Source of the DNA: Lewinellaceae bacterium
GTDB taxonomy: Bacteria > Bacteroidota > Bacteroidia > Chitinophagales > Saprospiraceae
Length of the DNA: 64,000 nucleotides
Direction: 5' to 3'
NCBI GenBank assembly: GCA_020636325.1
Contig: JACJYC010000026.1
Span: forward strand, 1-64,000
Shown here: one piece after another, positions 54,501 to 61,242 of the stretch
Layout of the letters: each line of letters begins with the position of its first letter
Numbering within the stretch: position 1 is the stretch's first letter
Notes under the pieces: model-generated
Told to the model about the DNA's origin: nothing
Databases searched by the model: none
What the model saw: only the letters and a program-made list of their open reading frames with translations
Made by a program: the position numbers and the translations under genes

Positions 54501-55984
54501 CCATCGAACGGGTCGTCGTCCGGCCGCTGTTGCTGATCCGGAAAGTCCGCCTGAATTACCAGGAACGATTCGAAACGGTGGTGCCCGGTTTCACGCCGGA
54601 GACCAAGTTGCTGGGCTTGTCGGAGGGCTTCAAAGCGCCCGGATGGGATTTTGTGGCCGGCATTCAACCGAAGATCCGGACGCTCAATGAGGGGGATTAC
54701 TACAAATCGGGCGACTGGCTGTACGAAAACCGGAAATGGATCACCCATAGCCTGTTCCTCAACCAGGATGTCATCCAGCGCTATACGCAGACCTATGACG
54801 GCAAACTGACCCTGGAACCGTTCAAGGACTTCCGGGTCGACATCGAAGCCAACCGCTCTTATACGCAGGATCATACCGAGACCTTCAAGAACCTGGATGT
54901 GAATGGAATCGACGGGTATGCCCACGCCGTTCCTTCGGAATTGGGTTCCATGACGGTGACCTATTCGGCCCTCAAGACCCTCTTCAAGGGCAAGGACACC
55001 GACGTGGTTGACCAGTTCAATAAATTCAGCAACAACCGCCTGGTCGTGTCCCAGCGCCTCGGTACCGGCACCCACGAAGACCCCAACCTGGGGCAACTGG
55101 GCTATACCGAAGGGTATGGCCGGAACCAGCAGGACGTCCTCATCCCGGCGTTCATCGCGACCTATACCGGCGTTGATCCGAATACGGTAAGCCTGGACCT
55201 GTTTGAAACGATGCCGCGCCTCAACTGGCGCCTCAATTACAACGGCCTGTCCAAGATACCCTTGTTCAAGAATATTTTCTCGAACTTCAACCTGACCCAT
55301 TCCTACCGATCCACGCTGACGGTGAACAGCTACCGGACCAACCTGTCCTACCTGCGCGGCAAGAGCAAGAACGTGTTCATTGATACGGTCAATTACAACT
55401 TCTTCCCGCGCCTGGAGATCCCGGACGTCGCCATTCAGGAAGGATTTGCACCGCTTCTGGGGATTGAGGCCAACTTGCAGAACGGCATGTCCTTCAACTT
55501 TGAGTACGTAACCCAGCGGAGCCTGTCGTTGAATGTGACCAACACGTTGTTGTCGGAAAACCGTTCGAAGGAAGCCACCTTTGGGTTCGGCTACCTGATG
55601 CGCGGCGTTGAGATCGGCTTCCTGACCGGCAACAAGCGCAAGAAGCGCCCGTCCAATACGGATCAGCAACAGCCGAACCAGCAGCAACAACGCCCGGGAA
55701 GCGGCGGCCGCGGCGGCCAGCTGCAAAGCCAGGACCTGGACATTCAGTTCCTGTTCTCGCTTCGGGACGATATTACGGTGGCGCAAAAACTGGACGGCGC
55801 CGAGTTCGAACCGACCAGGGGTAATTATTCTCTGCAGATCTCGCCGTCAGCGGAATACAAGCTCAACAGGCGGTTGTCCTTGCGCCTGTTCTTCGACTAC
55901 CGGAAGACGGTTCCGAAGACTTCGGCCGGTTATCCGAGGCTGGATACTTCCGGCGGGGTAGTGGTGCGGTTCCAGTTGAATTGA
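48557..55984 (+). CDS. sprA: Gliding motility/T9SS outer-membrane protein SprA
   Basis: About 2475 residues. SprA forms the very large 36-strand outer-membrane translocon of the type IX secretion system. Recognised by its size and by repeated SprA segments such as NPNAVEQNVDFDPATGQYII-like sequence near the N-terminus, GVSYIDDFEGSASGFN, and the C-terminal beta-rich region ending GGVVVRFQLN. A signal peptide precedes residue 40 (MNRTILLFCLTLTVAGYYAV); ATG 48557 and ATG 48602 are both possible starts, the latter giving the better signal peptide. A basic, Asn/Lys-rich linker (about 1950-1990) interrupts the barrel. Its T9SS clients in this window are the giant protein and the CotH protein. Confidence 0.96.
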   Translation: MKINLRPFRRIPCIVMNRTILLFCLTLTVAGYYAVAASTHSGGLDDPYRRDIVLAAQDTIPPPQPRYGDYIHDKTQNPFDLKDPNAVEQNVDFDPATGQYIISEKIGDDYFRPPTYMTFEEYMEYTRKEEERRYFDQLSGVSTGKDGLSSLDPFAKFDVKSSLIDRLFGGNTVDIRPQGSIDLTFGVDFQRLDNPILTERQRKQGGFDFDMDIQMNVTGKIGEKLNLTTNYNTSAVFDFDNQIKLDYNSDLFSEDEIIKKIEAGNVSLPLRGTLIQGAESLFGIKAETQFGHLRLTGILSQQKSQREAIQLQGGSQLQEFEVKADEYDENRHFFLSHYNRESFEGALKNLPQINTLFHLENLEVWITNDRNEVEDVRDIVAFADLGEPTRLVNPQGALPLATPKFQEIYNGKALPDNEANGLYDKLIARGESLRDIDKTVSILQSSEFGLQQARDFEKVSARRLDPREYTYNAELGFISVNVNVLPDQVLAVSYQYKYNGEIYQVGEMSVSRDNVSTDPNKQTPQVLFVKMLKSTTQRIDVPTWDLMMKNVYSTGAYQVNPTDFKLDVYYEDPGKGLKRFLPKSNLEGRPLIRVFNLDRLNTQGDPQPDGIFDFVPGVTINPTNGRIIFPVLEPFGQSLADKLDAEYRDTFTYPELYTQTLFQAREYPEKNRYVIKGSYKSSVSSEISLGAFNIPPNSVRVTAGGALLVEGRDYEVDYGTGKVRILNDAILSSGVPVNVSFEDNTLFGFQSKTMMGLRADYELDPNFTIGATFLQLFERPFTFKTNIGDDPINNKIYGLDLNFSREAPWLTKAVDALPFFSTKAPSNISVSAEAAYLNPGHARAINEDKKNKDGVSYIDDFEGSASGFNVTFPVTQWQLASVPQDDGNNNNPLFPEATVNTLASGANRARLNWYLIDPVTRSSSQDRKPYTGIVPQEEVFPNVQVPIDQARNFRTFDLSFYPGERGPYNFDTPSGYGSLTRGVTVNGDSLILRDPQTRWGGIMRALNNNDFQSANIEFLEFWMLSPFLDPDDAALAATDGEKKEGTLYINLGNISEDILKDSRKFFENGLPGPTSPNRPTDETIWSVVPVGQQITRAFDNDPGNREAQDVGFDGLNDDGEREKFASYVSAITALNATTGARVARDPSNDNFRYYNDASFPNTAGVLERYRDFNNPQGNSRSNQDNQFRQSATNLPDAEDLNQDNTLNETESYFQYEIPIKRDQFNQREIDVSGTPFITDKIEDPTSRRVWYRFRVPLNGPQKKSIGGIRDFRSIRFMRLYMRGFQEPTVLRFAKMELVRNQWRRYTQDLTPKGSQTIACDDQETTVDVDAVNIEENSRRTPFNYTLPEGIQREQSLGVFTTLQNEQSLSMRIDNLCDGDARAIFKNTDLDLRVYDKLKMFVHAEERNPVYSIPEGELRIFVRIGSDFQNNYYEYEIPLSISDPDKVSGVNPVFPEYKREVWKPENEFNFQLTILRQLKEERNQVNANQSDEYIKVLDPSDPLHSHVIKVKGNPNLGYVRGFMIGVRNPKNDGAAYSTEIWVNELRVAGLDERGGLAAVARMDMQLADLGNLTLSGNLNSVGFGALDDGVTERSREEIKGYDVATNLQLGKFFPEKWGIRLPFYAQVSNVTKTPEYDPYDFDIKLKDKINQAQTQEERKEIREQAEEVTNIKTYNFTDVGKDRTGGGDRKPMPWDIENFSVSYSHTETEFHDPLIEFQRDRRETGGLDYKYSRPATYLEPFKKVGGKSEWLRWLREFNFNPLPNSFFFTSIMERQFAKTRYRFAGVDEKFNSFFNKRFTWERDYDLTWDLTKSLKLTFNASSLSYIDEPDEIRMLEDPTIANIDKYRRDSIWSSIKDLGRPKGYEHSINLSYNLPLRQLPFMDWMQVRAQYQAGYRWNRAALNADSLGNVIQNNQNRQITADLNFEKFYDKFGYLKKINKGKTPSRTGRSRNTDEKTPTREPRNSNNKDDDNNKKKKDREPSAIERVVVRPLLLIRKVRLNYQERFETVVPGFTPETKLLGLSEGFKAPGWDFVAGIQPKIRTLNEGDYYKSGDWLYENRKWITHSLFLNQDVIQRYTQTYDGKLTLEPFKDFRVDIEANRSYTQDHTETFKNLDVNGIDGYAHAVPSELGSMTVTYSALKTLFKGKDTDVVDQFNKFSNNRLVVSQRLGTGTHEDPNLGQLGYTEGYGRNQQDVLIPAFIATYTGVDPNTVSLDLFETMPRLNWRLNYNGLSKIPLFKNIFSNFNLTHSYRSTLTVNSYRTNLSYLRGKSKNVFIDTVNYNFFPRLEIPDVAIQEGFAPLLGIEANLQNGMSFNFEYVTQRSLSLNVTNTLLSENRSKEATFGFGYLMRGVEIGFLTGNKRKKRPSNTDQQQPNQQQQRPGSGGRGGQLQSQDLDIQFLFSLRDDITVAQKLDGAEFEPTRGNYSLQISPSAEYKLNRRLSLRLFFDYRKTVPKTSAGYPRLDTSGGVVVRFQLN

Positions 55985-56016
55985 TTTTTATACCGGCATT
56001 TATTCCGATCCAAATG

Positions 56017-56057
56017 GCAATGCCAGGCCGATGTTTCCGGTCTGGCATTGCTGTTTT
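56017..56057 (+). terminator. Terminator of sprA
   Basis: Arms GCAATGCCAGGCC (56017-56029) and GGTCTGGCATTGC (56039-56051) form a 13-bp stem with one G-T pair around a 9-nt loop, followed by TGTTTTC. It lies 33 bases after the sprA stop. Confidence 0.8.
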
Positions 56058-56253
56058 CGGAGGATGCTTAAACTTGCAGGCCTGAAGCGAAATATGCAGG
56101 CATTAGGCCGCCTGCCGCGAACCCTCAACCCCTCCGACTCCTTTGGAACGATTACCATTAAATTATGGAAAAATTCCAATGATCGGAGATACTGGTGCGC
56201 CCCGAAGGCAACTTTAAAAGAATCAACGAACTTTTCTGGTATTTCTTAAAAGC

Positions 56254-56650
56254 CACTTTCAAGTGAATTTTTTCCTGACTTTGGTATAAAAAATAGCCGT
56301 AAAGAAGCTCTACAAAACAGAATAGAACTCAAGAACCACATATGATTCCATCAAATTACTTTTTTCAAAAAAGACAGCGACAATTCTTACCCGGAAGTAT
56401 CTTATTTAGCAGGAATTTGGAACGGGTTGGAAAGGACGAAGAAATAATAGCCTTAAGGTGTATCGCTGGGAAGCTCAGAATCAAAATACTATACGAATTA
56501 TTGTTTGTTAGAGCTACCGACCAAGGGTAACTTACATGAATTTTATCAAAATGGAGAAAGTCATCTTGAGCTAATCGGCCAGACCATTGGAATCCAGAAT
56601 GGCTAGTTATTGACAATGAAAAACAAATTCGGTACTTGAATGACGTATAA
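56254..56650 (+). pseudogene. Degraded gene of unknown family, several frameshifts
   Basis: Protein-like pieces follow one another in different frames: SEFFPDFGIKNSRKEALQNR then (new start) DSDNSYPEVSYLAGIWNGL, LKVYRWEAQNQNTIRIIV, LPTKGNLHEFYQNGESHLEL with LIGQTIG, and PEWLVIDNEKQIRYLNDV before a stop at about 56650. Together they look like one protein of about 120 residues broken by stops and at least two frameshifts. I do not recognise the family. The local DNA is much richer in A+T than its surroundings, as expected for decayed or foreign DNA. Confidence 0.55.
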
Positions 56651-56682
56651 TCGCCCAGTGGGTACATAAGGTCCTGCCCGGA

Positions 56683-57316
56683 GCCATCACATACCGGCCC
56701 TACAGGCCGGAGACGTAAAAATGCAACCGGATGCTACCGACATGGCGGACCTGACGGCCCGCGCTGCCGTTTTAAAGGGAGGTGAGAATTTTGGTGAATG
56801 CGACGGAAAATCTTCCGTCGCTACTGCCATTTGGCATCTTTAACCTATCGTCCGCCAGAGGCTGCGCCTCGCCGCGGATACCCTCAAGTCTCCGACTTGC
56901 GAAATGAATATTAACTTGTTCCATCGGACCGGGGGGTGTCCGGGGCCATCATATACCGGCCCTACAGGCCGGAGACGTAAAAATGCAACCGGGATGCTAC
57001 CGACATGGCGGACCTGACGGCCCGCGCTGCCGTTTTTAAGGGAGGTGAGAATTTTGGTGAATGCGACGGAAAATCTTCCGTCGCTACTGCCATTTGGCAA
57101 ACCTTTCAACCCGCTGCCGTTTTAAGGAGGTGAGAATTTTGGTGAATGCGACGGCGGAAAATCTTCCGTCGCTACTGCCATTTGGCATCTTTAACCTTTC
57201 TACTTTATCCTTTAACCTTGACATGGCGGACCTGACGGCCCGCGCTGCCGTTTTTAAGGGAGGTGAGAATTTTGGTGAATGCGATGGAAATTGCGACGGA
57301 AAATCTTCCGTCGCTA
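56683..57316. repeat. Cluster of dispersed hairpin-module repeats
   Basis: Built from three modules in varying order. Module 1, ACCGGCCCTACAGGCCGG, appears near 56693 and 56955. Module 2, ACATGGCGGACCTGACGG, appears near 56734, 57003 and 57219. Module 3, AAGGGAGGTGAGAATTTTGG then CGACGGAAAATCTTCCGTCG (hairpins at 56801-56820, 57064-57083, 57149-57171, 57294-57313), appears four times. A 75-80 bp block shared with 6454-6528 lies at 56850-56929. Confidence 0.85.
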
Positions 57317-57339
57317 CGCACAAGGCTTCATCGGGCGGA

Positions 57340-57424
57340 AACTGACAACTGACAACCTGCCGGCCGGCAGGCAGGCTGACTGACCACTGACCACTGACAA
57401 CTGACAACTGACAACTGACAACTG
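57340..57424. repeat. ACTGACAACTG tandem with 16-bp palindrome
   Basis: Repeats of ACTGACAACTG and ACTGACCACTG units flank the palindrome CCTGCCGGCCGGCAGG (57356-57371). The block abuts the stop codon of obg. The same unit precedes ruvA. Confidence 0.85.
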
Positions 57425-57426
57425 TC

Positions 57427-58488
57427 TCACTCCTCCTCCCATTCAAAAGCCGTCCGTTCGGGTTCGGCGGCTTCGATTTCAGGAAGTTGAGCGCGGTGGG
57501 TGCTGACGGTTTCCCAAAGGAGGTCCTTTAACCGATCGATGCCCATACCGGTGACGGAAGAGATGAAGATATGCGGTACGTCCTTTGGTATGCCGGGTTT
57601 GAGCATTTCGATCAGTTCCTGGTCGATCATATCGCATTTGGTGATGGCCAGGATGCGCGGCTTGTCGAGGAGTTCCGGGTTATAATGGCGGAGTTCGCTG
57701 AGGAGAATATTGTATTCCTTGTTGATGTCCTCGGCTTCGCAGGGGACCATGAACAGGAGGGTGGCGTTGCGTTCGATATGGCGCAGGAAGCGGTGTCCGA
57801 GGCCTTTTCCGAGGTGGGCGTCCTCGATGATACCCGGGATATCGGCGATGGCGAAGGACCGGCCGTCGCGGTACTGAACGATCCCGAGGTTGGGTACGAT
57901 GGTGGTGAAAGGGTAGGGGGCGATCTCCGGTTTGGCGGCCGTCATGACCGACAGGAAGGTTGATTTGCCGGCGTTGGGAAAGCCGACCAATCCGACGTCG
58001 GCCAGTACTTTGAGCTCAAGGATTTTCCATTGCTCCAGGCCTTCTTCACCGGGTTGTGCGAACCGGGGGGTCTGATTGGTGGCGGATTTGAAAAAGGTAT
58101 TGCCTTTGCCGCCCCGCCCGCCGGGCACCAGTATCCTTTCCTCTTCGTGTCGGGTGATCTCAAAATCCACTTCGCCGGTTTCGGCATCCCGGGCAACGGT
58201 ACCCAGCGGGACCTCCAGGATGACATCTGCGCCGAAAGCGCCGGTGCTGTTGTTCTCGCTGCCGTTGACGCCGTTGCCGGCAATCACGTGTTTGCGGTAT
58301 TTCAGGGCCAGGAGGGTCCAGACGTTCCGGTTGCCGCGCAGGATGATATGCCCGCCCCGGCCGCCGTCACCGCCGTCGGGCCCGCCCTTGGGGTTGTGTT
58401 TGGAGCGGAAGAAATGCTTTGAGCCCGCTCCTCCGTGTCCGGAACGGCAGCATATTTTTACGTAATCGACGAAGTTCTGCTCTGCCAT
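57427..58488 (-). CDS. obg: GTPase Obg
   Basis: A 353-residue Obg-family GTPase with roles in 50S ribosome assembly and stress control. The glycine-rich Obg fold is at 1-158 (GPDGGDGGRGGHIIL, VPGGRGGKGN), then the G domain (about 159-330) with G1 GFPNAGKS at 169-176, DIPG near 214, and TKCD near 283-286. The C-terminal tail is short and acidic (EWEEE). ATG 58488 (MAEQNFVDYVKI) is the normal start; an upstream in-frame ATG adds ten residues encoded by repeat DNA. Confidence 0.96.
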   Translation of the reverse strand: MAEQNFVDYVKICCRSGHGGAGSKHFFRSKHNPKGGPDGGDGGRGGHIILRGNRNVWTLLALKYRKHVIAGNGVNGSENNSTGAFGADVILEVPLGTVARDAETGEVDFEITRHEEERILVPGGRGGKGNTFFKSATNQTPRFAQPGEEGLEQWKILELKVLADVGLVGFPNAGKSTFLSVMTAAKPEIAPYPFTTIVPNLGIVQYRDGRSFAIADIPGIIEDAHLGKGLGHRFLRHIERNATLLFMVPCEAEDINKEYNILLSELRHYNPELLDKPRILAITKCDMIDQELIEMLKPGIPKDVPHIFISSVTGMGIDRLKDLLWETVSTHRAQLPEIEAAEPERTAFEWEEE

Positions 58489-58494
58489 GGGTGG

Positions 58495-58740
58495 GTTTAT
58501 GATGGCGCCGTCCGCCATAGCCTTGGCGGAGGCGGGTTTATGATGGTTTATGGTTGTTTATGATGGCGCCGTCCGTTTATGATGGCGCCGTCCGCCATAG
58601 CCTCGGCGGAGGCGGGTTTATGATGGTTAATGATTGTTTATGGTTGTTTATGGTTGTTTATGATGGCGCCGTCCGCCATAGCCTCGGCGGAGGCGGGTTT
58701 ATGATGGTTTAATGATTGTTTATGGTTGTTTATGATGGTT
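58495..58740. repeat. REP-like GTCCGCCATAGCC repeats
   Basis: Three copies of a 27-bp element beginning GTCCGCCATAGCC and ending GGCGGAGGCGGG (58510-58536, 58590-58616, 58671-58697), separated by TTTATGATGG/TTTATGGTTG units. CCGCC pairs with GGCGG in each element. The reverse complement of the core (GGCTATGGCGGACGG) is found at about 62930 and 63243. Confidence 0.85.
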
Positions 58741-58754
58741 GGCTCGCATTAACC

Positions 58755-58820
58755 TACAACAAACAACAACAAACAACAACAAACAACAATAAACGACAAC
58801 AAACAACAATAAACAAGAAT
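58755..58820. repeat. CAACAACAAA tandem repeat
   Basis: Simple repeat of AACAACAACAA-like units (about 6-12 bp periods) downstream of the rpsA terminator. No coding sense. Confidence 0.8.
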
Positions 58821-58860
58821 AAAAAAAATCCCGGGCCGAAGCAAAACTCCGATCCGGGAC
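58821..58860 (-). terminator. Terminator of rpsA
   Basis: Read on the minus strand: TCCCGGATCGGAG, loop TTTTG, CTTCGGCCCGGGA, then eight T. The stem is 13 positions with one mismatch and two G-T pairs. It starts about 28 bases after the rpsA stop and is a textbook intrinsic terminator. Confidence 0.9.
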
Positions 58861-58887
58861 TTCAGGAAAATAGTAGTCAGAAGGAGA

Positions 58888-60960
58888 TTATTCCTCCGGA
58901 TTATCGTTCAACATTTCCTTCAGTTCGGAGAACACGTCCAGGTCGCCGAGGGTGCTCTTTTCGATAGAGGATTGCTGTTTTTTAACGGCCTGACGCGTGC
59001 GGTCGCGGTCGTCCTTGTCTGCTTTTTTGACCTGTTCGTCCGCTTCGCGGCGGATATCTTCCAGGTAGCGCAGGTGGGAAACCATGATCCGTTTGTCGTC
59101 CCGGTTGAATTCGATGACTTTCACGGTCAGCGTTTCGTCTACTTCAGCCAGCGAGTTGTCCTCTTTGCGGATATGCTTCAGCGGAGCGTAAGCTTCCAGG
59201 CCGTAGGGCAGCAGGAGGATGGCGCCGCGGTCGTCGCGACGAACCAGCGTAGCTTCGTGGTAAGAACCGACCGGGAACACGTTTTCGAAGGTATCCCATG
59301 GGTTCTCGTCCAGTTGCTTGCGGCCCAGCGAGAGTTTGCGGTTCTCGCGGTCGATATCCAGGATCATCACATCGATCTTTTCGCCGACCTTGGTGAACTC
59401 GGACGGGTGGCCGTAGCGCTTGGTCCAGGACAGGTCGGAGATGTGGATCATACCGCCGATGCCTTTTTCCAGCTCAACAAAGACACCGTAAGGCGTGAGG
59501 TTTTTGACCTCGCCGGTATGGCGGCTTTCCACCGGATATTTTTCTGCGATGGTATCCCACGGGTCGGCAGCCAATTGCTTGATGGAGAGGCTCATCTTGC
59601 GCTCTTCGCGGTCGATGGTCACCACTTTGGCTTCGTATTCCTGGCCCAGTTTGAAGTATTCGCGGGCATTGATCGGCTGGTTGCTCCAGCTGACCTCGGA
59701 GACGTGGATCAACCCTTCGACACCCGGCTGGATCTCGAGGAATGCGCCGTAATCTTCGATATTGACGATCTTGCCTTTGACGGTGGAACCTTCTTCGATC
59801 TGCTGGCTGAGGACTTCCCACGGGTGCGGGGTCAGTTGCTTGAGACCGAGAGAGATCCGCTTCTTGTTCTCGTCGAAATCGAGTACAACGACGTTGATCT
59901 TCTGGTTGAGCTGCAATACCTCGTTGGGGTGGTTGATCCGGCCCCAGGAAATATCGGTGATGTAGAGCAGGCCGTCGACGCCGCCCAGATCCAGGAACGC
60001 ACCGAAGTCGGTGATGTTCTTGACGAGGCCTTCGAGTACCTGGCCTTTTTCGAGGCTGGCGATGATGGCTTCGCGTTGTTCGGCGAGGTCGCTTTCGATG
60101 AGGGCCTTGTGCGAGACAACGGCGTTCTTGATGACTTCGTTGATCTTGACGACTTTGAATTCCATGGTTTTACCCACGTATGCATCGTAGTCGATGATCG
60201 GCTTGATGTCGATCTGTGAACCCGGAAGGAAGGTTTCGAGGCCGCCGCAGTCGACAATAAGACCGCCTTTGGTCTTGCTGATGACGGTGCCGGTGATGAC
60301 GGTGCCGTTTTCGTAGGAGTCTTTGATGCGTTCCCAGGCGCGCAGCAACTTGGCTTTGCGGCGGGAGAGCACCAGTTGGCCGCGGCCGTCTTCCTGTTGC
60401 TCGACATAAACCTCAACGAGGTCGCCGGCTTTGATCTCCGGCATATCCCGGAATTCAGACAGGGAAATGAGGCCGTCGCTCTTGTAGTTGATGTCCAGAA
60501 CGACATCGCCGCTGCTGATGGAGGTTACCTTGCCGGCAACGATTTCGTTCTCCAGGATCGAATTCAGCGTAGCGTCGTACTTTTCGGTCAGATCGGCGCG
60601 TTCTTCCTGCGAGTAGGTCACACCGTGCTTGCTGCTGCGCTTCCAGTCAAAGTCGTCGTGCGGCGTGCGCGCTGCAGCGGCTTCTTCCAGGATGCGGTCA
60701 ACATCGTCTTCCTCCTCTTCTTCCTCTTCGTCTTCGGACTCTTCTTCGTCTTCGATCTTTTTCTTGACCAGTACCACAGGCTTGGCTTCTTCTTCCTCTT
60801 CTTCGGTGTTGCCGCCGGTATTGTCGTCGTCGTCGGAAGTGTCGGTTGTAGTGGTTTCTTCTTCCTGTTCGGAAGCTTGGTCCTGAAGCTCGTCCTGAGC
60901 CTCGGTTTCAGGGGTTTCATCCGCCTGATCTTGCAAATCTTTTTCTTCTTCTTGCAGCAT
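58888..60960 (-). CDS. rpsA: 30S ribosomal protein S1 with long acidic N-terminus
   Basis: 690 residues. From about residue 130 there are six S1 OB-fold repeats, recognised by VLDINYKSDGLISLSEF, LIVDCGGLETFLPGSQID, GAFLDLGGVDGLLYITDISW, GAFLEIQPGVEGLIHVSEV, GVFVELEKGIGGMIHISDL and ILLLPYGLEAYAPLKHI. S1 recruits mRNA to the 30S subunit; this matters in Bacteroidota, where Shine-Dalgarno sequences are weak. The first 100 residues are unusual: very rich in Glu/Asp with runs such as EEEEEE and EEEEEEEDD and a Thr/Asp block. That extension is not part of the S1 repeats. Followed by a strong terminator; preceded by a 270-bp divergent gap. Confidence 0.95.
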   Translation of the reverse strand: MLQEEEKDLQDQADETPETEAQDELQDQASEQEEETTTTDTSDDDDNTGGNTEEEEEEAKPVVLVKKKIEDEEESEDEEEEEEEDDVDRILEEAAAARTPHDDFDWKRSSKHGVTYSQEERADLTEKYDATLNSILENEIVAGKVTSISSGDVVLDINYKSDGLISLSEFRDMPEIKAGDLVEVYVEQQEDGRGQLVLSRRKAKLLRAWERIKDSYENGTVITGTVISKTKGGLIVDCGGLETFLPGSQIDIKPIIDYDAYVGKTMEFKVVKINEVIKNAVVSHKALIESDLAEQREAIIASLEKGQVLEGLVKNITDFGAFLDLGGVDGLLYITDISWGRINHPNEVLQLNQKINVVVLDFDENKKRISLGLKQLTPHPWEVLSQQIEEGSTVKGKIVNIEDYGAFLEIQPGVEGLIHVSEVSWSNQPINAREYFKLGQEYEAKVVTIDREERKMSLSIKQLAADPWDTIAEKYPVESRHTGEVKNLTPYGVFVELEKGIGGMIHISDLSWTKRYGHPSEFTKVGEKIDVMILDIDRENRKLSLGRKQLDENPWDTFENVFPVGSYHEATLVRRDDRGAILLLPYGLEAYAPLKHIRKEDNSLAEVDETLTVKVIEFNRDDKRIMVSHLRYLEDIRREADEQVKKADKDDRDRTRQAVKKQQSSIEKSTLGDLDVFSELKEMLNDNPEE

Positions 60961-61242
60961 TGAAAGAATGCTTTTGGTTAAAAAATATGGTTACTGCCTG
61001 CCGCCTGTCGGAGCGGCTGCCCGGCCTCAGGTTTAACCCTTTCGCCACGAGCGGGCGCAAAGGTACCCAATTTAACCGGGTTATCCAAATAAAATCCTTT
61101 AAAATCAACAGGTAATGAACCCCGCAGTTTCCTGAAAATGAAGCAATTTTCAGTGTCGCCCTCGGGAATAATGATAAAATTTGTACTTTTAGCCGGAAAT
61201 GAAATGATATTTGGAAAACTACTTTAAACGCAGTTGCAATAT

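Larger units (their letters stand above)
55985..57426. other. 1.4-kb repeat-rich intergenic region after sprA
   Basis: Holds the sprA terminator (56017-56057), a degraded gene (about 56254-56650), a cluster of hairpin-module repeats (56683-57316) and an ACTGACAACTG tandem with a CCTGCCGGCCGGCAGG palindrome (57356-57371) that runs up to the 3' end of obg. No intact gene is supported. Confidence 0.8.

Noticed and set aside
52292..55786. Very long minus-strand open frame within sprA
   Set aside because: Antisense shadow; no recognisable domains and sprA is unambiguous on the plus strand.
58716..58967. Short open frame over CAACAACAAA repeats after obg/rpsA
   Set aside because: It is low-complexity repeat translated across the rpsA terminator.
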